Positions 1 through 9,190 are shown, counted from the first letter of the stretch. The stretch is DNA of 64,000 nt from Haladaptatus halobius (GCF_020618475.1 NZ_CP085335.1:2480001-2544000); one strand, 5' to 3'. Notes: generated by a model from the letters alone, not told the origin. Translations and numbers: made by a program.

Positions 1-1044
1 CACGTCGTACAGCGGGCGATTCTCGACGGGGAAGGTGTGGCCCACGTCCACCAGCGCGACGCGGTCGGGGTCAAGACCGACCTGCCGACAGAAAGCCTCT
101 TTGTTCAGGATGGTGGCGGAGAGGAGCGCGAACTTGTTTCCGCGCTCCCAGACGGTATGGGCGAGGTACCGTTCGGGATTCATCGGCTTGATGGTGATGG
201 TGCCACCCTCCCCGTCGGGTTGGTCGACCACCCACTCCGTCGCGCTGTCGGGGTTGCGGTAATCCTCCACGAACCAGTCCAACTCGGAGACGAGTTCCTG
301 GAACCGGTCGCGCCGGGCCGCCTCCGGCGCGGTGAGTTCCGGCTTGGCGATGAGGTCGTCTTTTCGACGCTTGCAGGTTCCTGCGAGGCGTTCGGCGTAC
401 TCCACCGCCCTGTCCAGTCCGGTCATCTCGGGAATCTTCAGGTCGTCCCAGATGGGCACCGTGCGGGGGTTCAGGTCGATGGTCGCGTACATCTCCGCCC
501 ACTCCGCGAGGCCGTGGGCTTCGTCGACGACGACCACGTCGCGCTTGCGGAACACCTCCGACCCAGCGGTTCGCATGAAGTAGGCGAGCGTCATCGCCGC
601 GATTTCACGGTTGCTGGCGATGGCGCGGTCGGAGAAGTACGGACAGCGATGTTTCACCGAGCAGTCGTACCCCTTCTCGCGGGCGCAGGGCGCTCTATCG
701 ACGGGGGTGTCGTGCTCGCCCGGCAGGATACAGGAGTAGTTTCGCTTCCCGCGGATGATCTTCAGGTCGTTCAACAGACTGTCGCTCGCCACGTCGTCCA
801 GTTGGGACACCTGCGGCGTCGTGTAGTACGCCCCCGTCGCGTCGCTCGGCGCGGCCTCGTCCACGCTGCAGGCACACCCCGCGATGGAGCGCGCGAGCAG
901 GGACTTGCCGCTTCCCGTCGGCGCGCGCACCAGCACCACGTCGTTGCCGCTCTCGAAGGCTTCTCGAATATCTCCGAGGGCTTCTCGCTGGTTGCCGCGA
1001 AAGGAGGGCGCGAGGAACTCGTCTATAATCCGCTCGGGGTTCAC
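1..1044 (-). CDS. Rad3/XPD-like ATP-dependent DNA helicase, N-terminal part (runs off the left edge)
   Basis: Superfamily 2 iron-sulfur DNA helicase of the Rad3/XPD/DinG group, expected to unwind DNA in repair or replication. The 348 visible codons show Walker A APTGSGKS (residues 41-48), four cysteines spaced like the family's 4Fe-4S ligands (105, 120, 128, 134), the DEAH box (174-177) and LLSATI near 307. The C-terminal helicase half lies beyond the window. The start is a GTG: no ATG lies upstream in frame and the N-terminus fits the family. It follows the small zinc-finger gene by 56 bp on the same strand, so the two may be co-transcribed. A second XPD-like gene sits at 20115-22295. The family is certain; the precise role is not. 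Confidence 0.9.
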   Translation of the reverse strand, partial: MNPERIIDEFLAPSFRGNQREALGDIREAFESGNDVVLVRAPTGSGKSLLARSIAGCACSVDEAAPSDATGAYYTTPQVSQLDDVASDSLLNDLKIIRGKRNYSCILPGEHDTPVDRAPCAREKGYDCSVKHRCPYFSDRAIASNREIAAMTLAYFMRTAGSEVFRKRDVVVVDEAHGLAEWAEMYATIDLNPRTVPIWDDLKIPEMTGLDRAVEYAERLAGTCKRRKDDLIAKPELTAPEAARRDRFQELVSELDWFVEDYRNPDSATEWVVDQPDGEGGTITIKPMNPERYLAHTVWERGNKFALLSATILNKEAFCRQVGLDPDRVALVDVGHTFPVENRPLYDV

Positions 1045-1100
1045 TGTTGGCCCAACGGCGAGGAGGGGCGTAAAACCTGCCGATCTCGTGCAGAACTCTC

Positions 1101-1310
1101 CTACGCCTCGCCGCCGAGTTCCTCCACGTCCTCCTCCGTCGGATAGTCCGGCAACCGCTCGATACAGCTATAGCAGAGGAAGTGTTCGGTCCCGTCCTCG
1201 AACTCCAGCGTCATCCCGCCCGACGACCGCGGATTCGTGTTCCAGAGGTTGGCGATGCCGCCCGCAATGGGCACCGCCGCCCCGCAGCCGTCGCACTCTT
1301 CGGTGGCCAT
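1101..1310 (-). CDS. Small haloarchaeal zinc-finger protein
   Basis: A 69-residue acidic protein with two CxxC knuckles, CDGC near residue 6 and CYSC near residue 46, which together would bind one zinc ion. Proteins of this size and layout are common in Halobacteria and have no assigned function. It lies directly upstream of the helicase gene on the same strand. The start ATG gives a good N-terminus (MATEECDGCG). No enzymatic motif is visible. It could act in nucleic-acid or protein binding, but that is inference. Confidence 0.75.
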   Translation of the reverse strand: MATEECDGCGAAVPIAGGIANLWNTNPRSSGGMTLEFEDGTEHFLCYSCIERLPDYPTEEDVEELGGEA

Positions 1311-1786
1311 GCGTCCCTGTTGTCGTTTGGGGGAGAAAGAACGTTCGGGCGGCTACGCGGTGTGAGAACTGAGATGTATTGGTTTTGTACTTGAACCTAC
1401 TGTAAACGCATTTCGGGAATCCCCTACTACGATTCCGTCGACCCTGACGTGATAGAGTTCCAGAAAGCTCCCACCGGTCGCGGTCGCTCAGCGACATCTT
1501 AGCTCAGCTCACCGCGTTCGCACGGAAAGAGCTTCGCTCTTCCCTGGTCTCGTTCGCTCCTCCGTCGCTCACGAGAACCTCACCGACTAGCTGTCATGGG
1601 CGCGTGAAGGTGCGCCCTGCGGGCGCACCCGCGCGAGGGACGAGTGAGCGTAGGGAGCGAGGTGAGGAGCGCAGCGCGGGACGCGAGTCGAGACAGCGGG
1701 GGCTTTCGAGGACAACGCTACTGCGGCAACTCATCTATCTCAATATACCGAAGAAGAACGAAATCAAATGCCTGGATTTGCGCGTC
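1311..1786. other. Intergenic stretch with inverted repeats, no gene seen
   Basis: About 475 bases between two minus-strand genes with no convincing coding frame on either strand. It is rich in short inverted and near-inverted words: GGAAAGAGC facing GCTCTTCC around 1527-1545, CTCGTTCGCTC-type words around 1550-1575, and partly matching GAGCG words around 1645-1690. This looks like the degenerate GAGCGA-type repetitive filler found between haloarchaeal genes. It probably also holds the promoter of the zinc-finger gene at its low-coordinate end. Confidence 0.5.
1609..1629. repeat. Perfect 9-bp hairpin with 3-nt loop
   Basis: GGTGCGCCC and GGGCGCACC flank the loop TGC, a perfect and very GC-rich stem about 160 bp downstream of the thermonuclease gene's stop codon. 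It could form a stable RNA or DNA hairpin. There is no T-tract next to it, so a terminator role is only possible. Confidence 0.6.
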
Positions 1787-4198
1787 TCAGTACGACTGAC
1801 TGGTGTGCAGACTGCCGGAGGCGTCGTAGACGTAGACGGTGTCGCCGCCGTTGTTCCACACGGCCGAACCGGTGCGAGCCCAGTAGAGGTCGGTCTGAGT
1901 GTCCGACCCCGTTCCGGAGTGGAGCGTCACCTGCGCGCCAGGAGCGAGGGTGAAGCCGCTCGGGAAGTCGTAATTTTTCTGGACTTCGTCTTGCACGTAC
2001 CAGCCGGTCAAGTCGAGGTCGGCATCGCCCGTATTCTCGAAGACGACGTACTCGTCGTTCAGGTTGTTCGTGTCGTCTCCCGACGCGTCCGCGTGAATCT
2101 GGGCGACGGAGAGCGATCCGCTTCCGCGGCCCCCGCTGCCGGAACCGCCGTAGGCGTCGAAGAGCGGGAATGACGTGTCGAAGGCCGTGGTCGACAGAAT
2201 CGCCGAATCGCCGTTGACGTTGTTCGAACCGTCGGTCACTTGGTCGCCGTTGAGTCGTAGGTCGGTGCCGAGCGCGGACGCGAGGTCGTTCAAGTTCGTG
2301 CGCGCGCTCGACGGTGCGGTGCCGGCGCCGACGAGAACGACCGCGCCGCCGTCCGCGACGAAGGAGTTGAGCGCGTCGGTCTCCGCCTGCGTGAACGCCG
2401 AGACGGGCGTCGTGACGATGACCGCTCGCCAGGTAGAGAGGTCGAAGGTGTCAAGGTCATTCGACTGCTCGAAGGAGAGGCCGACGCCTTCGAGGAATCG
2501 CTGGTAGTAGGCGGCGTCGTCATTCGAGAGCGAGTAGCTCGCGTCGAACTGACCGTGGCCGCCGTCGATGAGCACGTCGCCCGTCGTATCAGTGAGGTAA
2601 TCGACGAGGTTCGTCAGGAAGACGAAATTCTCGTACCCCGACGTGTCGACCGCGAAGCCCTCGGTCTTCTCGTAACTCTCGTCGATGAGGGGACTCCCGA
2701 CCATCGCCACGTTCGCCGATTCGTCCACCGCCGCCAGCGGGATGTCGCCGCCGTAGGTGTAGCCGCCGCTCTGCGTGGCCGTGCTCTCGGCGTACACCGG
2801 AACGCGGGAGTCGGCGACCGCGCCCGAGGACGTGCGGACGCTCGCCGTCGTCGGGAAGAACAGGTCGTCCACCGCGCGGTTGCGGATCTCCGTGGAGTTC
2901 TCGGGGTCGCACGCTCCCCAGACGTTGGTGCCGTTCGCGCGTGCGGCGTCCTCCGCCGACCAGAAGCTGTCGTGGTGCGTGAACCCGGAGCCGTAGACGC
3001 GGGCGTAGCCGTCCCGCACCGCGTTGCGGTTGTAGAACTCGTCGCGCGAACCGTCGCCGTCGGCGTCGTAGTGGATGTAGCCGAGCACCCGACCGTAGGC
3101 GTCGCGCACAGGTTCGTTCTGGTCGAAGGAGAGTTCGACCGTCTTCCCGCCGAGTTCGCCCTGCGCGTAGGTGGTCGCGTTCGAGCCCCACGTTCCGAGG
3201 TAGTCCATCGACTCGATGCCTTCCCACTCTTCGGGGCGCTCCGCCGAACTGTTCGCCGACTTCTCGGGCGTGTCGATGCCGAGGATGCGAATGCTCTCGG
3301 TCGAGCCGTCGCTGAATTGCACGTCCACGGTGTCACCGTCGGTGACCGAGGTCACGTCCACAGTGTAGGTCTTGCTCTTGTCGAGACCCAGGCCGACGCG
3401 ATTCGCGAAGTAATCGAATGACATGTTGAACTGATCGGTGATAGGTTTGTAGTCGGCTCCGCCGTTGTTCGACGCGTCGAGAACCTCGTCGTCGTTGAAC
3501 CGGAACGCCAGTTCGAGGTAGCCCACGACGTCGTTCAGGTTGGCCGTCTCGTCGTAGTCGCCGTAGTCGGACTGACTGTGGAGGAACAGGGAACCGCCAC
3601 CGGCGACGAAGTCGCCGAGGTCGCGCAGCTCATCGTTGCTAAAGGCGGTGGACGGCGAGGTTATGACCGCCGCGTCGGCGTTCGCGAGGTCGTTCGAGAG
3701 ATCGGTCGTCACCGTGACGGTATAGCCGTTATTCTCGGCGTAGCTCTCGAAGTTCGAGAACTTGGAGAGGGTGTAGTACTGGCCGTGACCCTCGTCCCAG
3801 AGGACGGTTCCGGAGCCGCCGAGTTCGTCGTCCCAGACGTTTAGGACGAACTCCTCGTTGCCCTGCTGCCAGTTGGAACCGTCCTCGACGAGCGTCGAGC
3901 CGAATGCGACGACGTTCCAGTCGGCGACGACGAGCGGAATTGCAGTACCACCGCCGTAGAGCGTCGCGTCACCGTTACCGTCGCCGTCGTTGTTCGTGGC
4001 GGTGTCCTCGGCCCAGACGGCGACGACAGAGCTGTCGGTCAGTTCGCCGTACGTGTAGTCGAGAAAACTCGACGTCGAGTAACACTCGAGCGGCGAAATT
4101 TGGCCCGAAGCGGCCCGTACGTTGGAGCTTACGGTCGCGGTGATGGAACCCGTGGCCGTCGCGGCTGCGAGTGCGGACAGGAATGTGCGTCTTCGCAT
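1787..4198 (-). CDS. Secreted thermonuclease-domain protein with duplicated flanking domains and a C-terminal lamin-tail domain
   Basis: An 803-residue Tat-exported protein (MRRRTFLSAL, Ala-rich segment, AXA site near 30). The centre (about 276-430) is a staphylococcal-nuclease fold: TDGDTVDV, then RILGIDTPEK supplying Arg304 and Glu312, then YGRVLGYI supplying Arg370, so the classical Arg/Glu/Arg catalytic set is present. On each side lies a related domain with a GHGQ motif (DEGHGQYY at 135-142, DGGHGQFD at 545-552), resembling the glutamine-amidotransferase-like DUF4350 fold and apparently duplicated. A lamin-tail domain (about 695-800; NDEYVVFENTG, LTGWYVQDE) ends the protein. It probably degrades extracellular DNA or RNA; the roles of the flanking domains are unknown. 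The preceding 110 bp are AT-rich and probably hold its promoter. Confidence 0.85.
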   Translation of the reverse strand: MRRRTFLSALAAATATGSITATVSSNVRAASGQISPLECYSTSSFLDYTYGELTDSSVVAVWAEDTATNNDGDGNGDATLYGGGTAIPLVVADWNVVAFGSTLVEDGSNWQQGNEEFVLNVWDDELGGSGTVLWDEGHGQYYTLSKFSNFESYAENNGYTVTVTTDLSNDLANADAAVITSPSTAFSNDELRDLGDFVAGGGSLFLHSQSDYGDYDETANLNDVVGYLELAFRFNDDEVLDASNNGGADYKPITDQFNMSFDYFANRVGLGLDKSKTYTVDVTSVTDGDTVDVQFSDGSTESIRILGIDTPEKSANSSAERPEEWEGIESMDYLGTWGSNATTYAQGELGGKTVELSFDQNEPVRDAYGRVLGYIHYDADGDGSRDEFYNRNAVRDGYARVYGSGFTHHDSFWSAEDAARANGTNVWGACDPENSTEIRNRAVDDLFFPTTASVRTSSGAVADSRVPVYAESTATQSGGYTYGGDIPLAAVDESANVAMVGSPLIDESYEKTEGFAVDTSGYENFVFLTNLVDYLTDTTGDVLIDGGHGQFDASYSLSNDDAAYYQRFLEGVGLSFEQSNDLDTFDLSTWRAVIVTTPVSAFTQAETDALNSFVADGGAVVLVGAGTAPSSARTNLNDLASALGTDLRLNGDQVTDGSNNVNGDSAILSTTAFDTSFPLFDAYGGSGSGGRGSGSLSVAQIHADASGDDTNNLNDEYVVFENTGDADLDLTGWYVQDEVQKNYDFPSGFTLAPGAQVTLHSGTGSDTQTDLYWARTGSAVWNNGGDTVYVYDASGSLHTSQSY

Positions 4199-4308
4199 CG
4201 TCTGAAGATAACCGCCATTACGACATGAATTATTCTATTATACCGTCGTACATTACGCGTTCGCGTACTTATGTCTATATACGAATAAATACATCAACAC
4301 TGTCAGAA

Positions 4309-4584
4309 TCATATCTCGTCGTCGGGGTCGTGTTCGTCGGCCATTCGACCGGCCTCGTTTGCGTATCGTTCCCGCGTCTCCTCGTCGTCCACCGGACCTA
4401 ACTGCTCCGGCGACACGTCGAGCGCGGCGAGCGTCGGGCGAGCCGACCCGGTGAAACTCGGGAGGGCGCGCTCTTTCCGGAAATACCGCGTTCCGTCGGG
4501 CGTCGCGTAAACGAGGATGATGAGGTTCTGCTCGTCGTCCGAGTAGGTTCGCTCGACCAGCCAGACGCGCACGCTGTCGTCCAT
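4309..4584 (-). CDS. Conserved haloarchaeal hypothetical protein
   Basis: A 91-residue acidic protein I cannot assign. The N-terminal 50 residues look like a small beta-rich domain (VRVWLVERTY, NLIILVYATP, RYFRKERAL). The C-terminal 40 residues are charged and probably flexible (DDEETRERY to the end). It is divergent from the cysteine-cluster gene at 4659, with a shared 74-bp upstream region. No signal peptide, membrane segment or metal motif is visible. Confidence 0.7.
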   Translation of the reverse strand: MDDSVRVWLVERTYSDDEQNLIILVYATPDGTRYFRKERALPSFTGSARPTLAALDVSPEQLGPVDDEETRERYANEAGRMADEHDPDDEI

Positions 4585-4658
4585 ATCCGTAGTCGTGGGC
4601 AGAGGGTCATAATTCCCGCCGCACCGTTTATGCCACTCGATTCCCTACGACTGACGCC

Positions 4659-5543
4659 ATGGAGGTGAACTGCGAGGGGTGTGCCGGTTGCTGTATCGAC
4701 TGGCGCACCATCGCACCGGAAGCCTCGGAGCACGAGCGCCGAGGGTCGCGCAAACCACTGGACAACGCCTACAATCTCGTCCCGCTCACCCGCGGCGACG
4801 CCCGAGCCTTTCTCGACGCCGGGCTCGCCGACGCCCTGACGCCGCGGCTCTGGGAGGACGAGTCGGGCGTCGAGGTAGACGGCGTCGAACTGGCCGCTAT
4901 CGAGGGCAAGCCCGCCTTCTTCCTCGGACTCCGCAAACCGCCGAAACCGGTCGCACCCTTCGGAACCGACGACGCGGACGATTCCAGCGACTCCGACGCC
5001 GTCGTCCCGACGTGGCTCCCGACGTGCGCCTTTCTCGACCCGGAGACGCTTCAGTGTCGGATTCACGACGAAGCGGTGTATCCGACGGAGTGTGCGGAGT
5101 ATCCGGGCCACAACCTCAAACTCGGCCAGCAGACCGAGTGCGAACGGGTCGAAGCGGCCTTCGGCGGCGACCGCCTGCTGGACGACGAACCGCCGCGCGC
5201 GCTCTCGGGGCTCCTCCTCGGCCCACAAGCGATCGGCGAGAAGGTCTTCGTCTATCCCGACCCCGACGAACTGGAGGGAGTCGTCGGTCGCCTGCTCGCG
5301 GATGAGTTGACCGACGACGACCGCGCTCGGTTCGTCGCCGCCGCTATCGCCGGGCGACCCGGAACGACGGGCACCGACCGCGAAACGTACGATGACGCGT
5401 TGGTGAAAGCGCGCGCGGCGGACTCGTGGGTCGGACGAGCCATCGCCGAGTGGGAGGCGATGGCGGCGGACGACGAGCCGAACCCGTCGGTAGCGAAGCG
5501 AGTCGAGGAAGAACGCGGCGCACCACCCACCCCCGGTTGGTGA
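4659..5543 (+). CDS. YkgJ-type cysteine-cluster protein
   Basis: A 294-residue protein with the cysteine pattern of the YkgJ/UPF0153 family: NCEGCAGCC at residues 4-12, then PTCAFLD, QCRIHD and TECAEYPG about 120-155 residues in. These cysteines probably coordinate zinc or an Fe-S cluster; the family's biochemical role is not established. The ATG at 4659 sits just before the first cysteine motif and no better upstream start exists. A short acidic insert (DDADDSSDSD, about 105-114) separates the motifs. The C-terminal third is helical and charged. It is divergent from 4309-4584 and convergent with 5565-5738. Confidence 0.8.
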   Translation: MEVNCEGCAGCCIDWRTIAPEASEHERRGSRKPLDNAYNLVPLTRGDARAFLDAGLADALTPRLWEDESGVEVDGVELAAIEGKPAFFLGLRKPPKPVAPFGTDDADDSSDSDAVVPTWLPTCAFLDPETLQCRIHDEAVYPTECAEYPGHNLKLGQQTECERVEAAFGGDRLLDDEPPRALSGLLLGPQAIGEKVFVYPDPDELEGVVGRLLADELTDDDRARFVAAAIAGRPGTTGTDRETYDDALVKARAADSWVGRAIAEWEAMAADDEPNPSVAKRVEEERGAPPTPGW

Positions 5544-5564
5544 GTACGTACGAAAACGGCCGAG

Positions 5565-5738
5565 CTACTGGGACTTTATCTTCTCGAACTGCTTGAGCAG
5601 GTCTTCCGCCGAGTCGCCGGAGTCGTACTCCACAGTCCCGTGATAATCCGAGCGTACGTCGTCGAAACTCGCGTCTACGGTACTGTTCTTACGTTCACGG
5701 CGCTCGTGCTCATCTTCGTCATAGGCACCCATTGACAT
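5565..5738 (-). CDS. DUF5786-type small haloarchaeal protein
   Basis: A 57-residue, highly charged protein starting MSMGAYDEDE and ending FEKIKSQ, with the core YHGTVEYDSGDSAEDLL. This matches my memory of the Halobacteria-only DUF5786 family, whose members are about 55-60 residues; function unknown. I chose the ATG at 5738 because family members begin MSMGAYDEDEHERRE. In-frame ATGs at 5753 and further upstream would add 5-31 residues that do not look conserved. Confidence 0.75.
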   Translation of the reverse strand: MSMGAYDEDEHERRERKNSTVDASFDDVRSDYHGTVEYDSGDSAEDLLKQFEKIKSQ

Positions 5739-5888
5739 GACAACCACACTCATACTTGGCGGCAATCGGTTATTAATGTAACGGATATTCACATCATTCG
5801 ACTGAGTTGGAAAATCGTCAGACGGAGGCAACGACGCCGTAACACCGCTTGCACAACACGTAAACGCTCACGGTTACTACCGTTCCGC

Positions 5889-6899
5889 GTGGCAAGCCCG
5901 CTCCGCTTTCGCCGCTCTCTGGAGCGGTGGAACGACGACCGCATCACCTCCCAGCTGTACGCGCACCTCGATTCGAAACTCGGTGCGCGTTCGACGACGC
6001 CGCATTACATGGAACCGAACGACTTCGACGCGGTTCGGTTCGAGATGGACAACGGCGACGTGGCGCTGTTCGCGTGGGACGACGACCGTGCGTTCTGGCT
6101 CGGAAACACCGAAACGCCGCCCGCTCTCTGGCGCACGACGAAGTACACGTTCGACGAGGTGCCGTATCCGGTCGCCCGATGGGGCCAACGCGAACTGCTC
6201 GCCGACCTCTCCGTCGAATCCCCGTGGTTAGCCGAGTACGATTACCTCTCGTGGTTCTTCCTGCCGGTTCTCTTCTCGAAAGACGGTAGGGAGACGTCGC
6301 GCACGTTCTTCCGCGAACACGCCGCCGGATTTCCGGACGCGACGCGCGACGAGGCGCTCTCGTTCTACGAGCGATTCCTCCGCACCGGCGCGCTGGACGA
6401 CTACCGCTACACGATGGCTTCGAAACTCGGCACCAGCAAGTACGTCGACGAAACCCGCATGAGTGCTGCGATGAGCGAGTTCACCGTCGGGAAGGTGTTG
6501 GTAGACGCGGGCTACGAACTCGAACCCGAGATAGAGGTGACGACCGGACACTCCCTCGATTACCGCGCCAAACCGCCCGATGGCGGCCAGTCTCCGCTCG
6601 TCGAAGTCACGCGACCGAAACCCCCCACGCGCAGAGCCGCGGACACGCCCGTCGCCGCCGTGCGCGAGACGGCGGCGACGAAATCGACCGGTCAACTGCG
6701 CGAACACGGCGGCGGCGCGGTGCTGTTCGTGGACTGCTCCGGCTTCCGAGACGACGAGTGGTCGGCGGTCGTCGGTGAGCGACCGGGCGTCCGCCATCGA
6801 CCTGCGGTCGTCTTTCGTGCTCGGCCCGCCGGACGCATCGAAGCGTACAGAAAAGGGTCGGTGCCGCTATCGCTGAACCGAGCGGTCGAGTGGGTTTAG
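5889..6899 (+). CDS. DUF5784-type haloarchaeal protein, possibly with a nuclease-like fold
   Basis: A 336-residue soluble protein starting with GTG, resembling haloarchaeal DUF5784 proteins of unknown function. Residues about 195-240 have the order seen in PD-(D/E)xK nucleases: a helix with GKVLVDAGYELEPE, then HSLDYRA, then LVEVTRPKP. The usual ExK lysine is not in place, so any nuclease activity is doubtful; this is inference from motif order only. A later segment GGAVLFVDCSGF is a typical core beta strand. It ends convergently with the next gene and overlaps it by 4 bp. Confidence 0.65.
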   Translation: MASPLRFRRSLERWNDDRITSQLYAHLDSKLGARSTTPHYMEPNDFDAVRFEMDNGDVALFAWDDDRAFWLGNTETPPALWRTTKYTFDEVPYPVARWGQRELLADLSVESPWLAEYDYLSWFFLPVLFSKDGRETSRTFFREHAAGFPDATRDEALSFYERFLRTGALDDYRYTMASKLGTSKYVDETRMSAAMSEFTVGKVLVDAGYELEPEIEVTTGHSLDYRAKPPDGGQSPLVEVTRPKPPTRRAADTPVAAVRETAATKSTGQLREHGGGAVLFVDCSGFRDDEWSAVVGERPGVRHRPAVVFRARPAGRIEAYRKGSVPLSLNRAVEWV

Positions 6900-7180
6900 A
6901 ACGACACTTGCTTCGGACCGACCGTTCCCATCGTCGTCGGGTCGCGGTCGCTGTAATGACGGCGACCGATGGCTTTGTGACTCAGACCGCAGTACATCGC
7001 CTCGCGGGCCTCTTGCGGCGACTCGTACGTCTCACCCCCCACGCGACCGAACACGTCGCCGAGCGTCTCGGTTCCGTTCGGGAGATCGATTTCATAGTCG
7101 CCGTGGGCGGCGATCAGCTGCTCGGTGTCGGTCGGATACTGGTGCTCGTCGAGCAACTGGTCTGCTTTCTTGAGGGTCAT
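6896..7180 (-). CDS. DUF5789-type haloarchaeal protein
   Basis: A 94-residue protein matching the DUF5789 family by its N-terminus (MTLKKADQLLDEHQYP), by LPNGTETLGDVF in the middle and by the tail RHYSDRDPTTMG. Function unknown; members occur widely in Halobacteria. The ATG at 7180 is preferred over the GTG immediately before it at 7183. The AT-rich sequence TTCATTATAAACTTTG about 25 bp upstream is a plausible promoter. Its last codons overlap the convergent gene. Confidence 0.75.
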   Translation of the reverse strand: MTLKKADQLLDEHQYPTDTEQLIAAHGDYEIDLPNGTETLGDVFGRVGGETYESPQEAREAMYCGLSHKAIGRRHYSDRDPTTMGTVGPKQVSF

Positions 7181-7308
7181 CACGGATAGTCAAACAGCAA
7201 AGTTCATTATAAACTTTGTCGGCAAGGGATTACCACGAATATAAGGATGTACAATCAGTATAATCCGGGTACCGCAAATTCCTTCCTGCCGCGCGTCCGA
7301 ACGAGCGT

Positions 7309-8097
7309 ATGAGCGTCTTCGCGGATCTTCACGTCCACACGACCAACTCCGACGGAGCGATGGAGTTGGATGAAGTTCCCTCCACCGCGCGGGCCGCGGA
7401 CGTGTCGGTCGTCGCCGTCACCGACCACGACCGGTTGCATCCCGACCTGCCGACGCCCGTCACGTCCATCGAGGGCGTGACGCTCGTTCACGGTATCGAA
7501 CTTCGGGTCGAAGCGCCCAACGGGCAGCACGTCGACCTGCTCGGGTACGGCGTCTATCCGACACCCGACCTCGCGGACGAACTGGAGCGACTGCAAGCCG
7601 ACCGCGTCGAGCGCGGCCGGGCCATCATCGACTGCGTCGAAGACCGACTCGGTATCGACCTCGACCTTGAATCGCGCGAGGGACTCGGTCGGCCGCACAT
7701 CGCACGGGCCATCGACGACCATCCGGACACGGAGTACGATTTCGGGGGCGCGTTCGCCGACCTCATCGGCACCGAGAAACCGTGTTACGTCGCCCGCGAC
7801 GTGCCGAGCTTCGACCGGGGGGTCGAACTGCTCTCCGAAGCGAGCGGACTCGTCGGATTGGCACACCCCTATCGGTACGACGACCCGAGTGCAGCGCTCG
7901 AACTGACGGCCGAACTCGACGCTGTGGAACGATACTATCCCTACGGGCGCGAGGTAGATTCGCGTCCCATCGAGCGCGCTATCGCCGACCACGGTCTCGT
8001 CCCGACCGGCGGAAGCGACGCACACGACGACGAGTTGGGGCAGGCGGGACTCTCGAAGGCCGAGTATCGTCACTTCCGAAGCGCGGTGACGCTCTGA
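7309..8097 (+). CDS. PHP-domain metal-dependent phosphoesterase
   Basis: A 262-residue protein with the PHP motifs in order: DLHVHTTNSDG (residues 6-16), TDHD (38-41), HGIE (about 64), LAHPYRY (about 184) and GGSDAHDDE near residue 240. These His, Asp and Glu residues bind a two- or three-metal centre that hydrolyses phosphoester bonds. Substrates in this stand-alone haloarchaeal group are unknown; 3',5'-nucleotide phosphatase and RNase activities are known in relatives. It is complete, with no signal peptide. The small zinc-finger gene at 8136 follows closely on the same strand. Confidence 0.88.
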   Translation: MSVFADLHVHTTNSDGAMELDEVPSTARAADVSVVAVTDHDRLHPDLPTPVTSIEGVTLVHGIELRVEAPNGQHVDLLGYGVYPTPDLADELERLQADRVERGRAIIDCVEDRLGIDLDLESREGLGRPHIARAIDDHPDTEYDFGGAFADLIGTEKPCYVARDVPSFDRGVELLSEASGLVGLAHPYRYDDPSAALELTAELDAVERYYPYGREVDSRPIERAIADHGLVPTGGSDAHDDELGQAGLSKAEYRHFRSAVTL

Positions 8098-8135
8098 ACG
8101 CAGGGTTCAATTCAATGGAGACCGTAATCCCGCGT

Positions 8136-8300
8136 ATGCGGTGTCACTACTGTGACCGAAAAGCGTCGTTCGCGCCCGAACTGGGCGGCGTGCAGGTCGG
8201 CCTCTGCGACACTCACTTCCGCGAACGCTTCGAAGACCTCGCGGAGTCGGAGGCGCTGGCGTCCCTGCGACAGAAACTGGACATCGACCGACCGGACTAA
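8136..8300 (+). CDS. Small zinc-finger protein (DUF6757-type)
   Basis: A 54-residue protein beginning MRCHYCDRKA, with a second Cys/His pair in GLCDTHFRERF, which suggests one zinc site. The C-terminus LRQKLDIDRPD resembles a haloarchaeal family I know as DUF6757. I chose the ATG at 8136 because family members begin just before CHYC; an in-frame ATG at 8115 would add seven residues. It follows the PHP gene by 38 bp. Its stop codon overlaps that of the convergent gene 8297-8680 by 4 bp. Confidence 0.7.
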   Translation: MRCHYCDRKASFAPELGGVQVGLCDTHFRERFEDLAESEALASLRQKLDIDRPD

Positions 8301-8680
8301 TTTTCGAGTTTTGCGGTGAACGTCACGTCCTCGTAGCGATAGCGAGCGTCGTCGCCGAGTGCGGCGAGCGCATCGGCGATGGAGTCCGGGTCGGCCCGGA
8401 CGCGCACCGTCCCAACGCCGTCGCAGAAGAGGTAGGCGAGGCCCGTTCGGAGCGTCGTCGTGAGGTCGTCCGTGTCGAGCGAGGCGGGGCGGTCGGTCGG
8501 GGCGGATTCGCGCGCGAGCACCAGTGCTGCACCGCCACCGGCGACGGTGAAGACGGTGAGCACGTCCCCGTCGTGGTCGGTGCCGAGGACGCCTTCCGGC
8601 TCGAAAGGCATCGGAGTCTCCCCGAGGTCGAGCGGAAGTACGTCGTCTCTTTGCTCCGTCTCGGGACTCACAGCCACCAC
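8297..8680 (-). CDS. Conserved haloarchaeal hypothetical protein
   Basis: A 127-residue acidic protein I do not recognise. It alternates predicted strands and helices (VLTVFTVAGGGAALVL, TTLRTGLAYLFCDGVG, RYEDVTFTAKLEN) and has no signal peptide, membrane segment or metal-binding cluster. Base composition and codon use match its neighbours, so it is probably a real cytoplasmic protein. It is convergent with the zinc-finger gene and lies 105 bp downstream of the ferredoxin gene on the same strand. Confidence 0.6.
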   Translation of the reverse strand: MVAVSPETEQRDDVLPLDLGETPMPFEPEGVLGTDHDGDVLTVFTVAGGGAALVLARESAPTDRPASLDTDDLTTTLRTGLAYLFCDGVGTVRVRADPDSIADALAALGDDARYRYEDVTFTAKLEN

Positions 8681-8785
8681 CTTGAAACGTGTCGTCGGAG
8701 ATTACGGGGGTTCATACCACACTATTGGAGCGGGGATATGAATAAATTCGAGGGTAGAACAAAGAGTGATTTTCGTTACCGACGT

Positions 8786-9163
<378 letters not shown>

Positions 9164-9190
9164 TTAAGTGTTCACCTTGACCGAGTTTTT

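Noticed and set aside
37..1146. Long plus-strand open frame opposite the helicase gene
   Set aside because: It is the reverse complement of a gene with clear helicase motifs; the plus-strand translation is Arg/Val/Gly-rich and has no motif.
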